From: Tuctoria greenei
Lineage: Eukaryota; Streptophyta; Magnoliopsida; Poales; Poaceae
Assembly (NCBI GenBank): GCA_036927565.1
Contig: JAYESD010000007.1
Coordinates: forward strand, 1,137,644 to 1,201,643
Length of the DNA stretch: 64,000 nt
Reading direction: 5' to 3'
Positions 20,756 through 33,110 of the stretch are shown here, one piece after another. The stretch's first letter is position 1, and each line of letters opens with the position of its first letter. The notes beneath the pieces are model-generated. The model was not told where the DNA came from and made no database searches. It saw only the letters and a list, made by a program, of their open reading frames with translations. The position numbers and the translations under genes are program-made.

Positions 20756-23700
20756 TCAGGTAGATGCTTCGCTCTCAAGACGAATTCTCTTGGTACCAAC
20801 ATCGTCACTAGCCGGCACCCTGTTATCCTTTGCTTCCACTGAGCACCTCTTGTACGGTTTGAAGCCTGTACGGCGGGATTTCAACTTCAGTTGTGAAAGT
20901 TCATTGGGAAAGGAAGCTCTTGATTCATCCATCGTGTCAAGATCATGGTCGATAGCTGTAGCGTTCTTGTTAAGGTCAACTGTCACTCTGGTTACTCCAT
21001 ATTCCTCCTTGGAAATCTCCTTTGATTCTCCTGCCTGTGGAGGAGAAAAGCTCTGGGGAAGCTTTCCTCTGCTGAAGAGGGCATCAAAAGCCAGACGACC
21101 CTGACAACATAAATATGAATTAGAGAAGCAGTAGTGGATGCTAAAAGTTTGAAAGTGAATTTGCATAATTTTGGCAGATTATAAACCTCTTCAGAAACTC
21201 CCTTCCACGAATCAGTTGTGCTTCCACCGCTCCTAAATCTGCGGTGATTAGTGTCAACAGCTGTAGAGTTACTGCAGGAGGCTTGCTTTGCATTATCATT
21301 AGCATTGTCTTTCTTCTCAGGAACATTACCAGCCTCTACATCACTACTTGAAGGCGTATTGGAACCGCATGAAGAACGATCCTGCTTTTTCTTGTTTCTC
21401 AACACATCACTCGTATCAGCAACAGTGGTAGGTGTGCTGTCAGCATTCTGGGCATGAGATATCTTCAATTCAGGGTGGAGAGACAAGTCTTCTTTTCCAC
21501 TCCCGTCATACTTTGAAGGCGCTGCAACTCTTAAAGCTTCAGATTGATCTTGATTTTGAGCTTCTTCGCAAACTTTCTGTGCATTTTCAGCTTGGCAGTC
21601 TCTGCCTTTTTCTGAAGCTTGTTGAACATCTGCCACGGGAAAGGCAGCACTAGGAGCCGGGACAAATGGAAAAGCCACGGGTGGCGCAAAAAAAGGGAGA
21701 AGACCTTGTGTTGTCCACCATGCAGATGCTGCAGCAACTGTAGCTGCTACCATAGAAGCCATGCTTGGAGGAGAGCCGATGTCACTTCCCTGGACACCCT
21801 CTGTAGGATTTTCTTGATTTGGATCAACAGAACTGTTGCTTTCTGCTGCTGGCCAGTAGGATGCAGCAAGCCTAGCGGATGCATGGATGGAAGGGTTCGA
21901 CAACAGTGCGGAAACAAGCATGCTGGAGAAGGTGGATGACATGTTGATAAAATATCTGTAGGCATCTTGGTTGCAATCGCATTGCATCATCAGTGGAAAG
22001 GCAGTATAATTGTGAGGGCATGGCAGTGGTGTGGCATTGATGTTAAAATTTGGGTCTAAAGAAAGTGTCGGATGGATGCATGGGTTCATCCTTCCGTTGA
22101 CTCCCTCTTGATCACTTGTTTGATCAAGATGAGATCCATCAGTTTCAGTGACCAGGATGCTAGTTGCCCCGTTTTTCTCTGTTACAGAGTGAGAAGCTCT
22201 TGCAGTTTGTCTGTCTACACATGTTGTCTCCATAGACATTGGCTTCAGCTTCATTTGTTGTGTTGAGGTATCCAAATAGTCCTCATGAGAATGGTCAGAT
22301 TTAGAGCTGATGTGGATTCCATTAATCTTTTCCAAATCACTCATCTCTTTTGCACCGTCGTGCACATCAATGGACAGAGAGTTTTTTCCCATGGTGGTCA
22401 TATCCCTGATTTCATTTTTAGTTGGTTCAATCCCACTGGTTGCACCATGATTTGAAGAGCTTTTGTTAACTGAAGAAAATGATGCGGATGGGCCATCTCG
22501 AAAGAGAGTAAGAACTTCCGAGCAACTTCCATTTTCAGATACTTCCTTTCTTTGAAGTTTCTGGATGCAAGAGAAATTAACGAATAAGAAGGATAGCAAC
22601 ACAGAGGATGAATTAGTAAAAGTCCTGGCAAAGTAACAGATGAATCACTTGCCATTTCTATATGACCATTGCTCGATCTCATATTTGATCTGGTTGACTT
22701 ATCATTTGATACTTCCTTGGTTGATGTCTCAGAGCTGAGACCATTCTTCCGAGGATATGGACTGTTAGGCTTTCTTTTAGGCCGTGGTGGAGGTATGTCA
22801 ATGTCGTGAGCTTGCCCCGGGGAAGTACCGTTGTTCATTGCTTCTTTTTCCAACTGCAATTTCATAAATTGTTAGATATAAGCATATTAGAAGTATTTAA
22901 ATAACATGCTTGAGGATCAGAAATTTCGAGATGTTTTGAAACTGTGCAAATGACTGGATCATGTTACAACACCCAAGGACACACTGAAAGTGGAGCAACA
23001 GTACCGATGCACATGACAACAATGTTGACGCCACTTCTACAGAAGGAGACATGCTAAAATGAACCTAATGAAGCCCAAAACTGTTTTAAAATTAAATTTA
23101 TGAAAAAAAATATGGAATACTCCTTCTGAAGATTTTTGGGCGATTTTCCTCAACGCCATTTATTAGATAATTGATTTTCACCTGCATAAATGTGATCCCA
23201 AGCCTTGAAGGTTATAAGTGCCAGCTAGTATTAGCTTATATTGTAGTTCCCTATATAAATATTAACTTCATGATCTCAGATTTCTATGACAAGCTTCAGT
23301 TAGAACAAATGGCCAAGCTTGGAGGCAAAGCTGCAAGGCCCCTGTTGGCAACAAGGAAGCACCACCTCTGATTAAGAAGGCGACCATGACGTCCACCATC
23401 ATTCACTAGCGCATGTAGCATCATTGGCCTCGAGATTGCATCAAGAAGCATGTCGTCCCGTTTGGGTACACACTAATATAACTGATATGTTTCTCTGCTA
23501 ATCACAGGTTGAGAGACAAAAAGCGTAATTTGTTGTGGAGTCTTTTTCTTTGGGTTATTTCAATAACGATGCAGGAAAAGCAGAAGACTGAGGAAAAAAA
23601 ATAATGAAACATGATTGAGACTGGGCTGATGATTACTGTCTTCTGGTTCTTTTGGAACATACATAGAACAAAGGTCACAAAAGTTTCTTCTCTCTAAGTC

Positions 23701-24381
23701 AAGATAACCAAAAGAAACAAATCTTTCGCGTTTCAAGCATCATAGCCATCAGTGTGCACACTCATGAAGAGACAAAGAAAGAGTGCACCAAAATAGAACT
23801 AAAAAAATCAGGAAACGGACACAACTGGCACTCGTTCTTTTCAGCAAATCTAAGGATGATGCAACCATAAAGATAGGGAATAGATAGCTGCCAACAAGGG
23901 CGTTAGCCAATCAGATAGAGAAATAACCTTGGTGAAGAATTTTTGAGCATGACTTCTGATCTGCACAGCTGTCTTTGTCCCAACATGCTCTATGGAATAG
24001 TTGAGAAGGCGAACAACAAAATAAAAGAAAAAAGTGCAAAATGCATATCAATCTACAACCTAAATCCATATGTACAAATATAGCAATCACATTGAGTACA
24101 GATTGATGGATTCAAGAATCAATATCATAACACTAATCAAGATATACAATATATAGATACCTTCTATACGCTGCCACTGTCTTCCATAAAGCTTCAGGGC
24201 TTCAAGGAACCGGGTGTGCTCTTCCTCAGTCCACCTCTCCCGCTGCTTTGTTATTGTGTATGGCTTTCTTACCTACAAACAAAAGTTATAAAATGTTGCT
24301 TCTTTTATCGCAAATCGACAAGGACATCCTATAAGAGCTCACCTTCACCACCCTCTCCTCACCAGAAGAATTTACTTCCAT
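20756..24381 (-). CDS. LHY: Circadian clock MYB factor LHY/CCA1
   Basis: Single-MYB (REVEILLE family) transcription factor of the central clock, a morning-phased repressor of evening genes. Coding exons, 5' to 3': 24381-24343 (MEVNSSGEERVVK), 24272-24161, 23989-23928, 22853-22638, 22560-21187 and 21100-20756. Together they give 715 aa in one frame, close to the length I recall for rice. The MYB repeat spans exons 2-3: VRKPYTITKQRERWTEEEH, YGRQWQRIEEHVGTKTAVQI and the diagnostic SHAQKFFTK. Exon 4 starts with the conserved LEKEA and PPPRPKRKPNSPYPRK. Exon 5 has SSTFSSMLVSALLSNPSIHA and AATVAAASAWWTTQGLLP. Exon 6 has LAFDALFSRGKLPQSFSPP, KLKSRRTGFKPYKRCSVEAK and a final RIRLESEAST. The exon 4/5 junction is the least sure: the only frame-keeping donor is a weak GTTACT at 22637. 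Confidence 0.93.
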
Positions 24382-24634
24382 TTTCTAACCAAAATGCCAA
24401 CAGCTGGTTGCTTCGTCACTTGGAGTTGAGATCTTCTATATACAAGTGAGCTCCTCCTTCCATATCTCTAACCAAACGCAGGATCTGACGCAGGTAGTAA
24501 CTCATACCTTATCCTAGACCTATATATCACAGGAGAATCTGCAAAAAAAAAATGTTCAAATGTTCACTCACCCCTTCAATTTCATGTTTCTTGTTCTTCA
24601 TCAGAGGCACGGTTTGTAGGGGAATGACTAGTAT

Positions 24635-24838
24635 GCAATCTCATCTATGGTGCAAGCATGCAATCATCCACTCCCAACCATTGGATGTCCATCTTAGGGT
24701 GGTTGCATTTTTTCACTTAACTCCCTTCATGTGGTGGAGTGGTGGAGGGAGTTAAGTGAAAAAACATACCCACCCTAGGATAGACATCCAATGGTTGATG
24801 ATAGATGATTGCATGCTTGCACCATAGATGTGATTGCA
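24635..24838. mobile_element. Hairpin MITE upstream of the LHY start
   Basis: A near-perfect inverted repeat of about 204 bp. CTATGGTGCAAGCATGCAATC and TTTTTTCACTTAACTCCCT in the left arm are mirrored in the right arm around a loop of about 18 bp near 24730. It lies between a likely 5' UTR exon and the start codon, so it is probably in a 5' UTR intron. Transcripts would fold into a long hairpin. Confidence 0.75.
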
Positions 24839-24967
24839 AAACAGTTCTACTATTACAGTAATATACGTCCTAGAAACTTTGGTCGCCTACTCAACGGTAG
24901 ATCAGTAGTGATACATAAAGCATCCAACAAGATCTCTCGCAAGCCGCACAAAGAAAAGAGAGCTCAC

Positions 24968-25025
24968 CTCCCTGAAGTTGCGAGTACACACTGCCACGAA
25001 CCAATTCCGACCTCCGTCGGGTAAG
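24968..25025 (-). other. Probable LHY 5' UTR exon
   Basis: On the minus strand a segment is bounded by a good acceptor (CTTCTCCTGCAG, 25026 and up) and a good donor (AGGGAG then GTGAGCT at 24967). It has no open frame joined to the LHY ATG, which fits a noncoding leader exon. Inferred from splice signals only. Confidence 0.45.
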
Positions 25026-25266
25026 CTGCAGGAGAAGACACCGCCACGATTCAGAGAACGAACATACTACAGTTCAAACGTCCTCAAGGTCACAGCCCCT
25101 TAAATTACTAATAACCACCGGGAAAACGCTCAAGACGAGGTACAAGAAACTTGGTAAAATCGTCTAACTGATTCGAGACTAAAAACTGAACCAAAAAAGT
25201 AAATAACAAGGTGATAGTGATCTCGATTTTACGGCGTCACTGGAAACAGAGGACGCTAAGTTGAAC

Positions 25267-26200
25267 AAAAGTGACGCCCCGATCCCCGCCCCACGCACCT
25301 CGGGCGACCGCCACGGTGGGCGTCACCGGCGCCGGAGCAGAATCGGCATCCCTACTCGGTGCCCCCCTCCCTAGCTGCTTCGGGTCCTCGCCCGGGGATC
25401 TAGCTGCCTTGGGCCCTCAGGAAGAACCGGCAAGCAGAGCAATCAACAGGGGGGGAGGGCAGTCTCTCGCTGCTCGGAGGCGCGCGCGTGGGTGCGTGCC
25501 GGCGGCGTTCGCTGAGGTGGTGCGCGGGCGCGGCTGCCTCCTGAATTTTGTGGTGTGGTGGTGGTGTATGTTGTGCGCTCGCGGCGAGAAATCTCAGCCA
25601 GTACCTTTTCTTGTGGATTTCTCGCACTCCGGCCGCCGCGCGAATTTTGCGGTTGGGAATGGCCGAAGCGGGGTCCCACTTGGCGGCCACCTGGCAGCGG
25701 CGCGGCTCGGCTTGCGCTTTTTTTCCAGGGCCGCCCCGCGCTCCACACACTGCTGTATGTCCATCCGCGCCGTCCGGTGGGTCCGTTCCTCGCCTTGTGG
25801 CCGTGCGATCCCGCTGCGCCGAACTCGTGGACAGCGTCGCGCGTCCGGGCGGACGGCCAGGATCCGCGCCTGCTTCGCGTCCTACGGCCAGGATCCGCGT
25901 CTGGAGAACTCGTGGCTGCGGTGACGTGTGGTGCAAAAGCGCATCGCCGGATGGGGCCCCGCGGGGAGGGGACGTGGCGCGCAGACGCGTGCGGAGGCGG
26001 AGGGGACTACTCTTGGGGCCCGCTGCTGGTGGAGGAGGGGCTTATCGTTACGGCTGCCGTGTAGGACATGACGTGGCGTCGCGCTTTCTTTATTCGTGGC
26101 CGCGGTGGCGCCAGCGAGGTGCCAAGTGTTGATTCGCTATGGTCCAGCGAGGTAACTAGGTTGCCGTGCGTGAGGACTCAGGATGTTACAGTATTAGGCA
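25267..26200. other. GC-rich CpG-dense region, likely LHY 5' end and promoter
   Basis: About 0.9 kb of high GC with long open frames on several strands and no recognised domain. This is expected by chance at such composition. Position and base composition fit the first exon and promoter of LHY. Confidence 0.5.
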
Positions 26201-26878
26201 CTCGCTGCCTTGCAGCCCAGCAGACGGTGAGTTCGGGCCTGGGCTTCTTTTTCACGTGCCGTTGCATTGGTGACCACAGCTTTGCATTGGTGACCCCAGT
26301 AATAAAAGACGCTCCTTCATCTCAACTCGATTCATTTTCAGCACACGGAAATACGGGTGCTTTATGAAACAAGAGAACGTTCTCTCTCTCTCTCTCTCTG
26401 TCAGGTCTCGCTTGTCAGTTGTTGTCATAAGCCCCGGATGCAACAGAGCCGATGACGACGAACATTGTATGTATGTATGTATGATCTTCCCCTTCCAGAG
26501 TCTAGCTGCATTCATGCATGGAACATCAACCCATATGCACAACCTTAATTATGTACAGAGAATCACCATTACTACGTGCCCGAAGAGGAAGAGATCGGCC
26601 GGAGTTGCCCTAGCTCCCAACGACGGCGGCCAAAATTTATACAGACAGCGGGTTTTGCAGTGGAAGTCAGGCAAGCCAAGAAAGTCATCACGCATCCAAG
26701 GATCAACTACTTTTCTTCCATCGATCGCCATCGGCTTCCCTTCGTTCAGTCGTGGACGACGTTGAGTGTCTTTGACATCTTCGCTTCTCCGCCTCACCTA
26801 CCAACAACGCATGATTTCACCGGACACCCCGAGAGGGACGTCGCTCCGACCTAACCTACCCTAGCCACCTCCTTATTA
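26200..26878. other. Intergenic with simple repeats
   Basis: Holds a (CT)n run at about 26379-26399 and a (TGTA)n run at about 26467-26482. No gene recognised. Confidence 0.45.
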
Positions 26879-26985
26879 GTACTCCCTCTAGATCGTTTTA
26901 ATTGACGTTAGGACAGGGAAAACTAGTTCATTTGTAGTTCAAACCTTTGTCTGAAACGTCAATTAAAAAGATAAGGAGAGAGTAT
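26879..26985. mobile_element. Stowaway-like MITE
   Basis: 107 bp with ends CTCCCTCTAGATC and AAGGAGAGAG, and inner arms TTGACGTTAGGACA and TGTCTGAAACGTCAA. Same subfamily as the copies at 12.7 and 40.3 kb. Confidence 0.8.
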
Positions 26986-28500
26986 TTGAAAGCAAAGGTC
27001 ACCCCTTCTCTCCTCTCCTGTGATTGGAAGAGGCGCCGGAGTGTAGCCGTCTCGGGCTCTGAATTTCTGGCTCTTGGACCTATCACATATATACTTACAT
27101 GGTCTCTCTTATTTTTTTGTATGTATGTGTGATGAGGATGATGAAAAGGACCGGCCGGGTCGTCAAGACCAAAGTATTTTTTTTTCTCTCGCGTAGCTGG
27201 TACAGATTATTGGAAACTAGTTGTTCATCCTTTGACTTGCAACGCTAAAAGCGTCACTTTATTACAAAACTTTTGAAAATCTCTGTGTTTCATGGCGAAT
27301 TTCAGATGTTCCTTTCTTTATCTATAAATACCATCCCTCTCTGTTTTAAAATAAATGATGCCGCTTCGTTCAAAATTATAACTTTTTACACGATAGCTGT
27401 GCAAGAATGGATGTTTCATCTCATCGTCGCTCGAATAATGCCTTTAATTGGCACGCGGCAGAGACTGATGTGCAGCCTCGCATTGCTTGCATAACCTGAA
27501 GGGGGAAGAAGAGTAAAACGTACGACGGACAGAACCTAGCTGGTAGAACAAAGCGCCATAACCTGAAGGGAGGGGGGTATGGGTATCTCTAGCTATACGT
27601 TCTTCCATGCGTTGATGCACTATAAATAATAGACCAATAATTCAGTTACCTAATTAATCTAGTTGACAAAATAAAAAGGGACATCGACATCAGGCACCAA
27701 CCAAGTGACGGCACTCGGATAACCGGATTGTCGTACTCCAAAAGCATGCATGGTACAGGGGGGGGGGGGGGGGGGGCTCCGATTCCGTTCTCCCGTCCCC
27801 TCTCAACAGCATGCTGCAGATTAATTAGGTGATGCAGAAAATAAATAGTGAGTGTTGCTTTTGGTTTACTTCTACTGAATGTTCTGGTTCTGTGGGCTCA
27901 GTCTGCCTGCCACACGTCATGCTTCCCTGATCAGTGATGCAAAATTAGAGCTTTCATAGTTAGTTAGCCAGCTGACTGCTTCTTCTATAAGAGTGTTGCT
28001 GATTGGTGCTCTAATCTCCCAACAACTAGTACGACCAGCTCAAAGCGCGCGTAGTTACTGAAATTACAGGCAGTACTAGTTCATCATCATTTTTTTTTTT
28101 TTGGAAAACAAAAAATCCTGGTCTCCTCTGATTCAAAGAACAGGGGTAAGGAAAATCGAACCGTGAAGCTAGCAGATGCATGGATGGAGGGTTAACGTCG
28201 CGTGCATGTATACACATGGGCTAGCTAGGTGGAGATGAATGGACTTGTCAATCGTCGTTGGGACAACACTGACCAACTAACAAGCTTTTTGTACACTTGT
28301 GCTAGCTGCTACCTAACCGAATACGTACACTTGTACACTGGCCTGTCTGCCCTGCTCTGCCGCTTGACGTGTTCGCGTGGACCTGTTCGGATGGCGCCAA
28401 CTGATTTCTCTTTTCCTTGGCACGCGTTGATTTAAGTGTTAGGTAAGTGTAGTAGTAACATAAGTGTAACGTATGTGACCACGCCACCCTGAACAAAACA
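26986..28500. other. Intergenic, no gene recognised
   Basis: AT-rich spacer with a 19-bp poly-G tract at 27758-27776 and a poly-T tract near 28090. Open frames are short and without known domains. Confidence 0.45.
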
Positions 28501-28559
28501 GCGACGACTTTTATTTATCTTCACTTGGGGAAGGATTGATGAATTGAAGCAGTCATCAC

Positions 28560-28930
28560 TACGTGACAAAGGCTCATCTGAAACGTGCTCGAACGAAGAA
28601 CGGAGACGAACAAACAGTGCGTTTTGGTCGCCGCGTCTCACATTACGTAGTCGGCACGTCGCTGATCAACATAAGTGCGAGACAAGCTCAAAAATAGTAC
28701 GTCTCCTTTCCTTGAGTCATACCAGACGTGCTTTACGGGGTCATCGGAGACGAGCAACTAGCACGTCGCCCATCAGCATATATGCGAGACAAGCTCTAAT
28801 ACAGCGTGTCGCAGATTTATTAACTGATTCCAGATGGGCTTTATTGCAGCTCGTCGCAGATTTGTTGACTAAACGAGCTTTAAGAAGCTCATCTCCTTTA
28901 TTTAGGTAATCCGAGATGATCTTTGTTACA
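28560..28930. repeat. GAGACG-type motif cluster, left
   Basis: Many spaced copies of short related motifs such as GGAGACGAGC, GCGAGACAAGCTC, CGCGTCTC, GTCTCC and GCTCGTCGC. The pattern resembles subterminal repeats of a large DNA transposon (CACTA-like). No canonical CACTA terminus was found. Confidence 0.5.
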
Positions 28931-29488
28931 TTTCATCGCGGATTGTTTACAGGCAGGATCCCTATTAGGTGCTCCCCACCTCTGATTATCTTGGTTATCG
29001 GCTGTATCTTGAAGCTAGCCAGGATTTGACATCTGCATTGTCAGTGTCAGCAATGTACACATACATGACATATGTATAGCCAAAAAATATCACACCTTAA
29101 ATTATATTGACCGATCAAATATTAATAAAGTGTCAATCGTGGTTATCAAGTATACTAATTACACAAAGAATGCCCCACCCTGTTCATCCTAATTACAAAG
29201 TAACTAGTTACACACATCATAACTGTCATCATCTAATCTTGTATACCGTAATAAAAATTCTTCTGATCAATGACTTCATTAACGATGAGCCTTCATAACC
29301 TCTAATGCTCAGACTGAGACATCCTCATATTCAATAAAATCACTAAAATCATATAAAACATAATCAAATTGCAGACACATTCACTTAAATAGTCACATAA
29401 GGAAGCAAATATCTGAATACTTAGGAACAAATTGGTAAACAATTGTAATAAACACAGGAACTATTTTTGAATGGAGAACCGAGCTTAC

Positions 29489-29746
29489 ATGTAGCACATG
29501 CAGTCGGCGAGTATCTGCAAAGCATTAGTAGAGAAATTATTCTCATCATAAAGGACATGATAGTGAGCTGGTGTGCTTGTCCCCTGAAAAAACAAACAAT
29601 TTACATTCCACTGATGCATTAATAGCCTGGTATAAAAAACTCATGAGAGCAACACCAATTATCGCATAGGTACCTTGATTCCAGCATGGCTACAGAGGTA
29701 GAAACCAAACTCACTGGGACGGCAAATGCTAGTGTCAACCACAGTT
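29489..29746 (-). pseudogene. ARGONAUTE (PIWI domain) fragment, two exons
   Basis: The minus-strand segment 29746-29674 encodes TVVDTSICRPSEFGFYLCSH then AGIK. After a 90-bp intron with intact GT and AG, the segment 29583-29489 encodes GTSTPAHYHVLYDENNFSTN then ALQ-LADC-CY. This is the highly conserved C-terminal part of the plant ARGONAUTE PIWI domain (family pattern GTVVD-ICHP-EFDFYLCSHAGI-GTSRP-HYHVL-DEN). The family's third catalytic-triad position and the HYHVL histidine region are included. A donor (GTAAGC) also follows the second exon, but the last exon, which should encode YARCTRSVS, was not found. With no upstream exons this is a captured or relic fragment. The subgroup looks AGO1/AGO5-like. 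Confidence 0.75.
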
Positions 29747-29759
29747 CTTGCAGTTTCAA

Positions 29760-30164
29760 GGGTTTGCAAATCAGGATTCATAATATACATTGATAGTCAA
29801 AACAAATACATTACTTCTGCATTGAACATAAGCAAAGAAGATGAATGTGTTCTAGGACACCAACTAGAAAGAACATTTACATTTATGTGAAGGCGGCGGC
29901 ATGCTCATACCGATTACCGAGTCAGGGTCGAGGCGGCGGCGTGCTTCGGGGACAGAGGACGAGGCGGCTTGCTCTAGCGTGCTCAACTCTCTAATGAAGA
30001 AGGTCAGGGTCGACGGCGGGGTCAGGGTCGATGACGGCAGCGCGACAATGACGAAGAGCGAGTTGAAAAAGAGGGACTACGACGGCATGCTCAGAAGCCG
30101 CAGTTTCTATGTCGAGAGAGCGCACAAGAGTTAAAAATTTTCGTCAAGTGTTGGGAGACAGCGT
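29760..30164. other. Region around AGO fragment, unassigned
   Basis: GC-richer stretch at 29880-30140 with GGCGGCG and GGGTCGA repeats and short open frames on both strands. It may be another captured gene piece; no domain recognised. Confidence 0.35.
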
Positions 30165-30245
30165 GCGGGAGATAAAAATAGCAAAACTCGGAGACGAGCC
30201 TCTATAACACCCGTCTCTCATTTGAGCGTCTCCCTTAGATCGAGA
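30165..30245. repeat. GAGACG-type motif cluster, middle
   Basis: GGAGACGAGCC, CCCGTCTCTC and GAGCGTCTCCC within 80 bp, the same motif family as at 28.6-28.9 kb and 38.0-38.2 kb. Confidence 0.5.
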
Positions 30246-31918
30246 AAGTGTGAGTAAGTTTTGCTAAGCTCTGACTTACGTTATCATGCATATGAAGGTC
30301 GAAGGAAGGTGTTCGCACGTATGCATGCGGTGCATGACATGGCAACATGGTTCTGGAGATGGATTATGGAAGGAAGATCTGATTGGAAGGATCAAATCGT
30401 ACTGGATGAAGACTTCGGCTACTGGTTGAGTCTATTATGGCTCAGTATGGAGATATCGAGTTGGTTATGGTAGATTTTGTGTGCTGCACGAAAGTTGAGT
30501 TGTGTTTTGGAATACGGGATGTGTTCTGAGTTTGTTAGGAAGTCTCGAGATTGCTTCTATCTGCGTATAGGAAAATCTTGAGCAGTTATGGTTAGATGGG
30601 ATTCGTGATCAGGGTAGGATCAGAATTCGGATCTGAGTTGAGTTGGCCTGTGGGCTGGTTATAAAAGCAAGGGAAGGCCAAGACTCGTGTATGCAACAGA
30701 GGAGGGTGCACAACGACTTTTGGGCTGTTCCTATTGTTCTCTATCGAATAAAGTTTGTGGTTGAAAGGAACTTTTGTGCCTTGTTCGTCCGACTTGTTCC
30801 AGACAAGTTTTGCTCGTCGAGTTGTCTGTTCAGTACTACCTTTCATCGGTGGTTTTATCCTAACTCAAGTTTTACATATCCAATCGACGTGATTCTTTTT
30901 GTGTTGTCTTCACAACTTGTTTTTCTATCATATGTGAAAATTTCACAGTTATTGGATTTGTGTTTTTATACCTACACGAGTTTCTTTGCAGAATTATAGA
31001 ACTGTTTTCTACTCAGTAGAACAAATTGATCGTTGTTTGATCTATCGATTATAACTTGAGTTTCTCTCGAGAGAATTGAGTGATTCTTCTTGTGTTTTCT
31101 TCGTGGTTTGATTCTCTTTTATATATACCGCTTTTGTCATGGTGAAACACGTTTAGATTAGTCTCTTACACGATTTTTCTAACAAATCATTTTTCTGTCG
31201 AAGGGGTTGAGATTTATTTGTTTCCGCTGCGTAAGACTTTTAAATCTACCATTCACCCCACCCCTCTGGTAGCTTTTCACGTGCTCTTCGATTCTACAAT
31301 TGGTATCAGAACCACAATGCTCTAATCTTTGTGATTTGCACGTGTTTTTGACTAATCATCATGGAGAAATACTCTACCAAACCATGTGTATTTGCTGGTA
31401 TTATTTTTCAGGTTTGGAAGGCATGCATGGAAGCCTTTATCCAAGCGCAAGGCTTCGCGATATGGGAAAAGGTGTACAAGCTTTACGACGTGTCATCAAA
31501 CAATCAATTTACGGCTACAAACCTACGGGATGTCGACAACAACAACAAGGCTCGCAACTTGATCATACAAGGACTCACTCAAAGCGACTTTGATCGTGTT
31601 GCACACACCTCTGATCAGCATACGATGTTTGGAGAGCTCAATGTGATTATCATGAAGGCTCCAACACAATCAAGGAGGTAAAACAAGATATGTTCAAAAA
31701 GGAATATATGTGTTTCGAGATACAATCCGGTGAGTCCATCGACAACCTCTTTGCTCGCTTCAATAAAATTCTCAGCAACTTACGTAGTGTCAATGTTAAC
31801 TTTTTTGATGCTGAGAATACTAGGCAACTTATTAGTGCATTAGACATGTCAATTTGGGAGATTATGGTTAATGTGAACTGGTTAATATAATATGGTAATG
31901 GATGATCTAACCAAGCTT
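30246..31918 (+). mobile_element. Partial copia element: 5' LTR, primer site, gag
   Basis: A tRNA-iMet-type primer site (TTGGTATCAGAACCA) begins at 31300, right after a probable LTR end (...TCTACA at 31298). The LTR start is not certain; about 1.0 kb of upstream sequence with a TATAAAAG near 30660 fits an LTR. Downstream, 31361-31900 encodes a broken copia gag (WKACMEAFIQAQGFAIWEKV, NKARNLIIQGLTQSDFDRV, then in another frame MCFEIQSGESIDNLFARFN). Interrupted at about 31918. Confidence 0.7.
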
Positions 31919-33107
31919 GGTATGTGGACGGGTTGGAAGACAATGGGGTTGCTTGCTTTAGATCTAAGGATCGGTTCATGCAAGAATATGATAGGACAAC
32001 AGTGCCACCACGAGGCCAAGTATGGGTGCGACATAACTGATTAATTAGGGTATTGCTAGTATTGAGTGGATCATTTAGCGCACCGGAAAAGGGGAGTCAG
32101 ATTGGGTTTGAATTTGAAGCGAGACTCCCTGGGATCCGAATGGCACAAGAGGGGGCCCTTGGTTGAAGATGTACTCAGTTGGAGACATCGCCACCAGTGA
32201 AACCTTAGTGGGTCCGTACATGCTAATAGTCCCTTTGTAAAGGCTATTTTGTGATCTCTTGGCCATATACCAAAAGAAGTATAATTGGCATAAGGGAGGT
32301 TTTCTTTAGTCGCCGACGGGTGATGAAATCACAAACACGTGGGTAAAGTAGTACAAACTCTGCAGAGTATTAAAACTATCATGATATTCGTGCTCCCGGC
32401 TAAGAGCACCTGGATGACCTACATGATTAGAGGAAACTTGGAATTCAAGATGGTTGGTTATGGTTATGGTTGATATTATGGTTATGGCTGGTTATGGATT
32501 GAATTATGGTATTGGATATAGTTAATGGTAATGGTGAAATCTGGTATAATGGTCATGGATATGGGATATGGTCTTGTATTATGGTAACTACATAGTTTAT
32601 GATGGGTTTACTTCACATACATACAATATATTACTTTTCAAATATTTTAATGTACTTTTCAGCATTAAATCTTTATTGTATTTGTCATTTGAATCAGCTA
32701 CATGTCATACTTTTCACAGTTGTTGAGTACGACATATACTCACCCTTGCAATTCCCCCACCAACAGTTGCAGGTCAAGATTGGGAGTATAATGTTGATAA
32801 TGTGGAGTTCTGGGCCATGTCTGTCGTCAGCTTGTTTGTGGATTGATTGGAGTTGTTATACCCTTTGCTTAGCTGCTTAGTTGCTTATTTAGTTATTTCC
32901 GTTGCATTAGTTAAAACTTATCATTAATATTCATTAGATCTTGTATTCGAGGATATTATGAATTGTGAAATAAAAGTGGTTAATTAATCTGGTTTTGTGG
33001 TAATTTCCTGTATATCCTTTTGTGAATGCACTCGTGTATGTGTGTTGAACGTCCTGAGCACACATATGCGTTCACTTGGTTCATTTTCGGAACCGGGTGT
33101 CACAGAG
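31919..33107 (-). mobile_element. LTR-like sequence, probably a solo gypsy LTR
   Basis: The right end, read on the minus strand, begins TGTGACACCCGGTTCCG, a typical start of grass gypsy LTRs. About 1.2 kb without coding capacity separates a plus-strand copia gag on the left from a minus-strand SIRE-like integrase on the right. AGCT flanks both sides. Contains an ATGGTTATGG-type simple repeat near 32450-32580. The left boundary is inferred from where gag similarity ends. Confidence 0.5.
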
Positions 33108-33110
33108 CTC

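Noticed and set aside
24630..24840. MicroRNA precursor
   Set aside because: The hairpin is near-perfect along its whole length and looks like a MITE; no evidence for a single mature miRNA.
25271..26132. Long open frames in the GC-rich region upstream of LHY
   Set aside because: Several overlapping frames on both strands without domains or splice logic; expected by chance in GC-rich promoter DNA.
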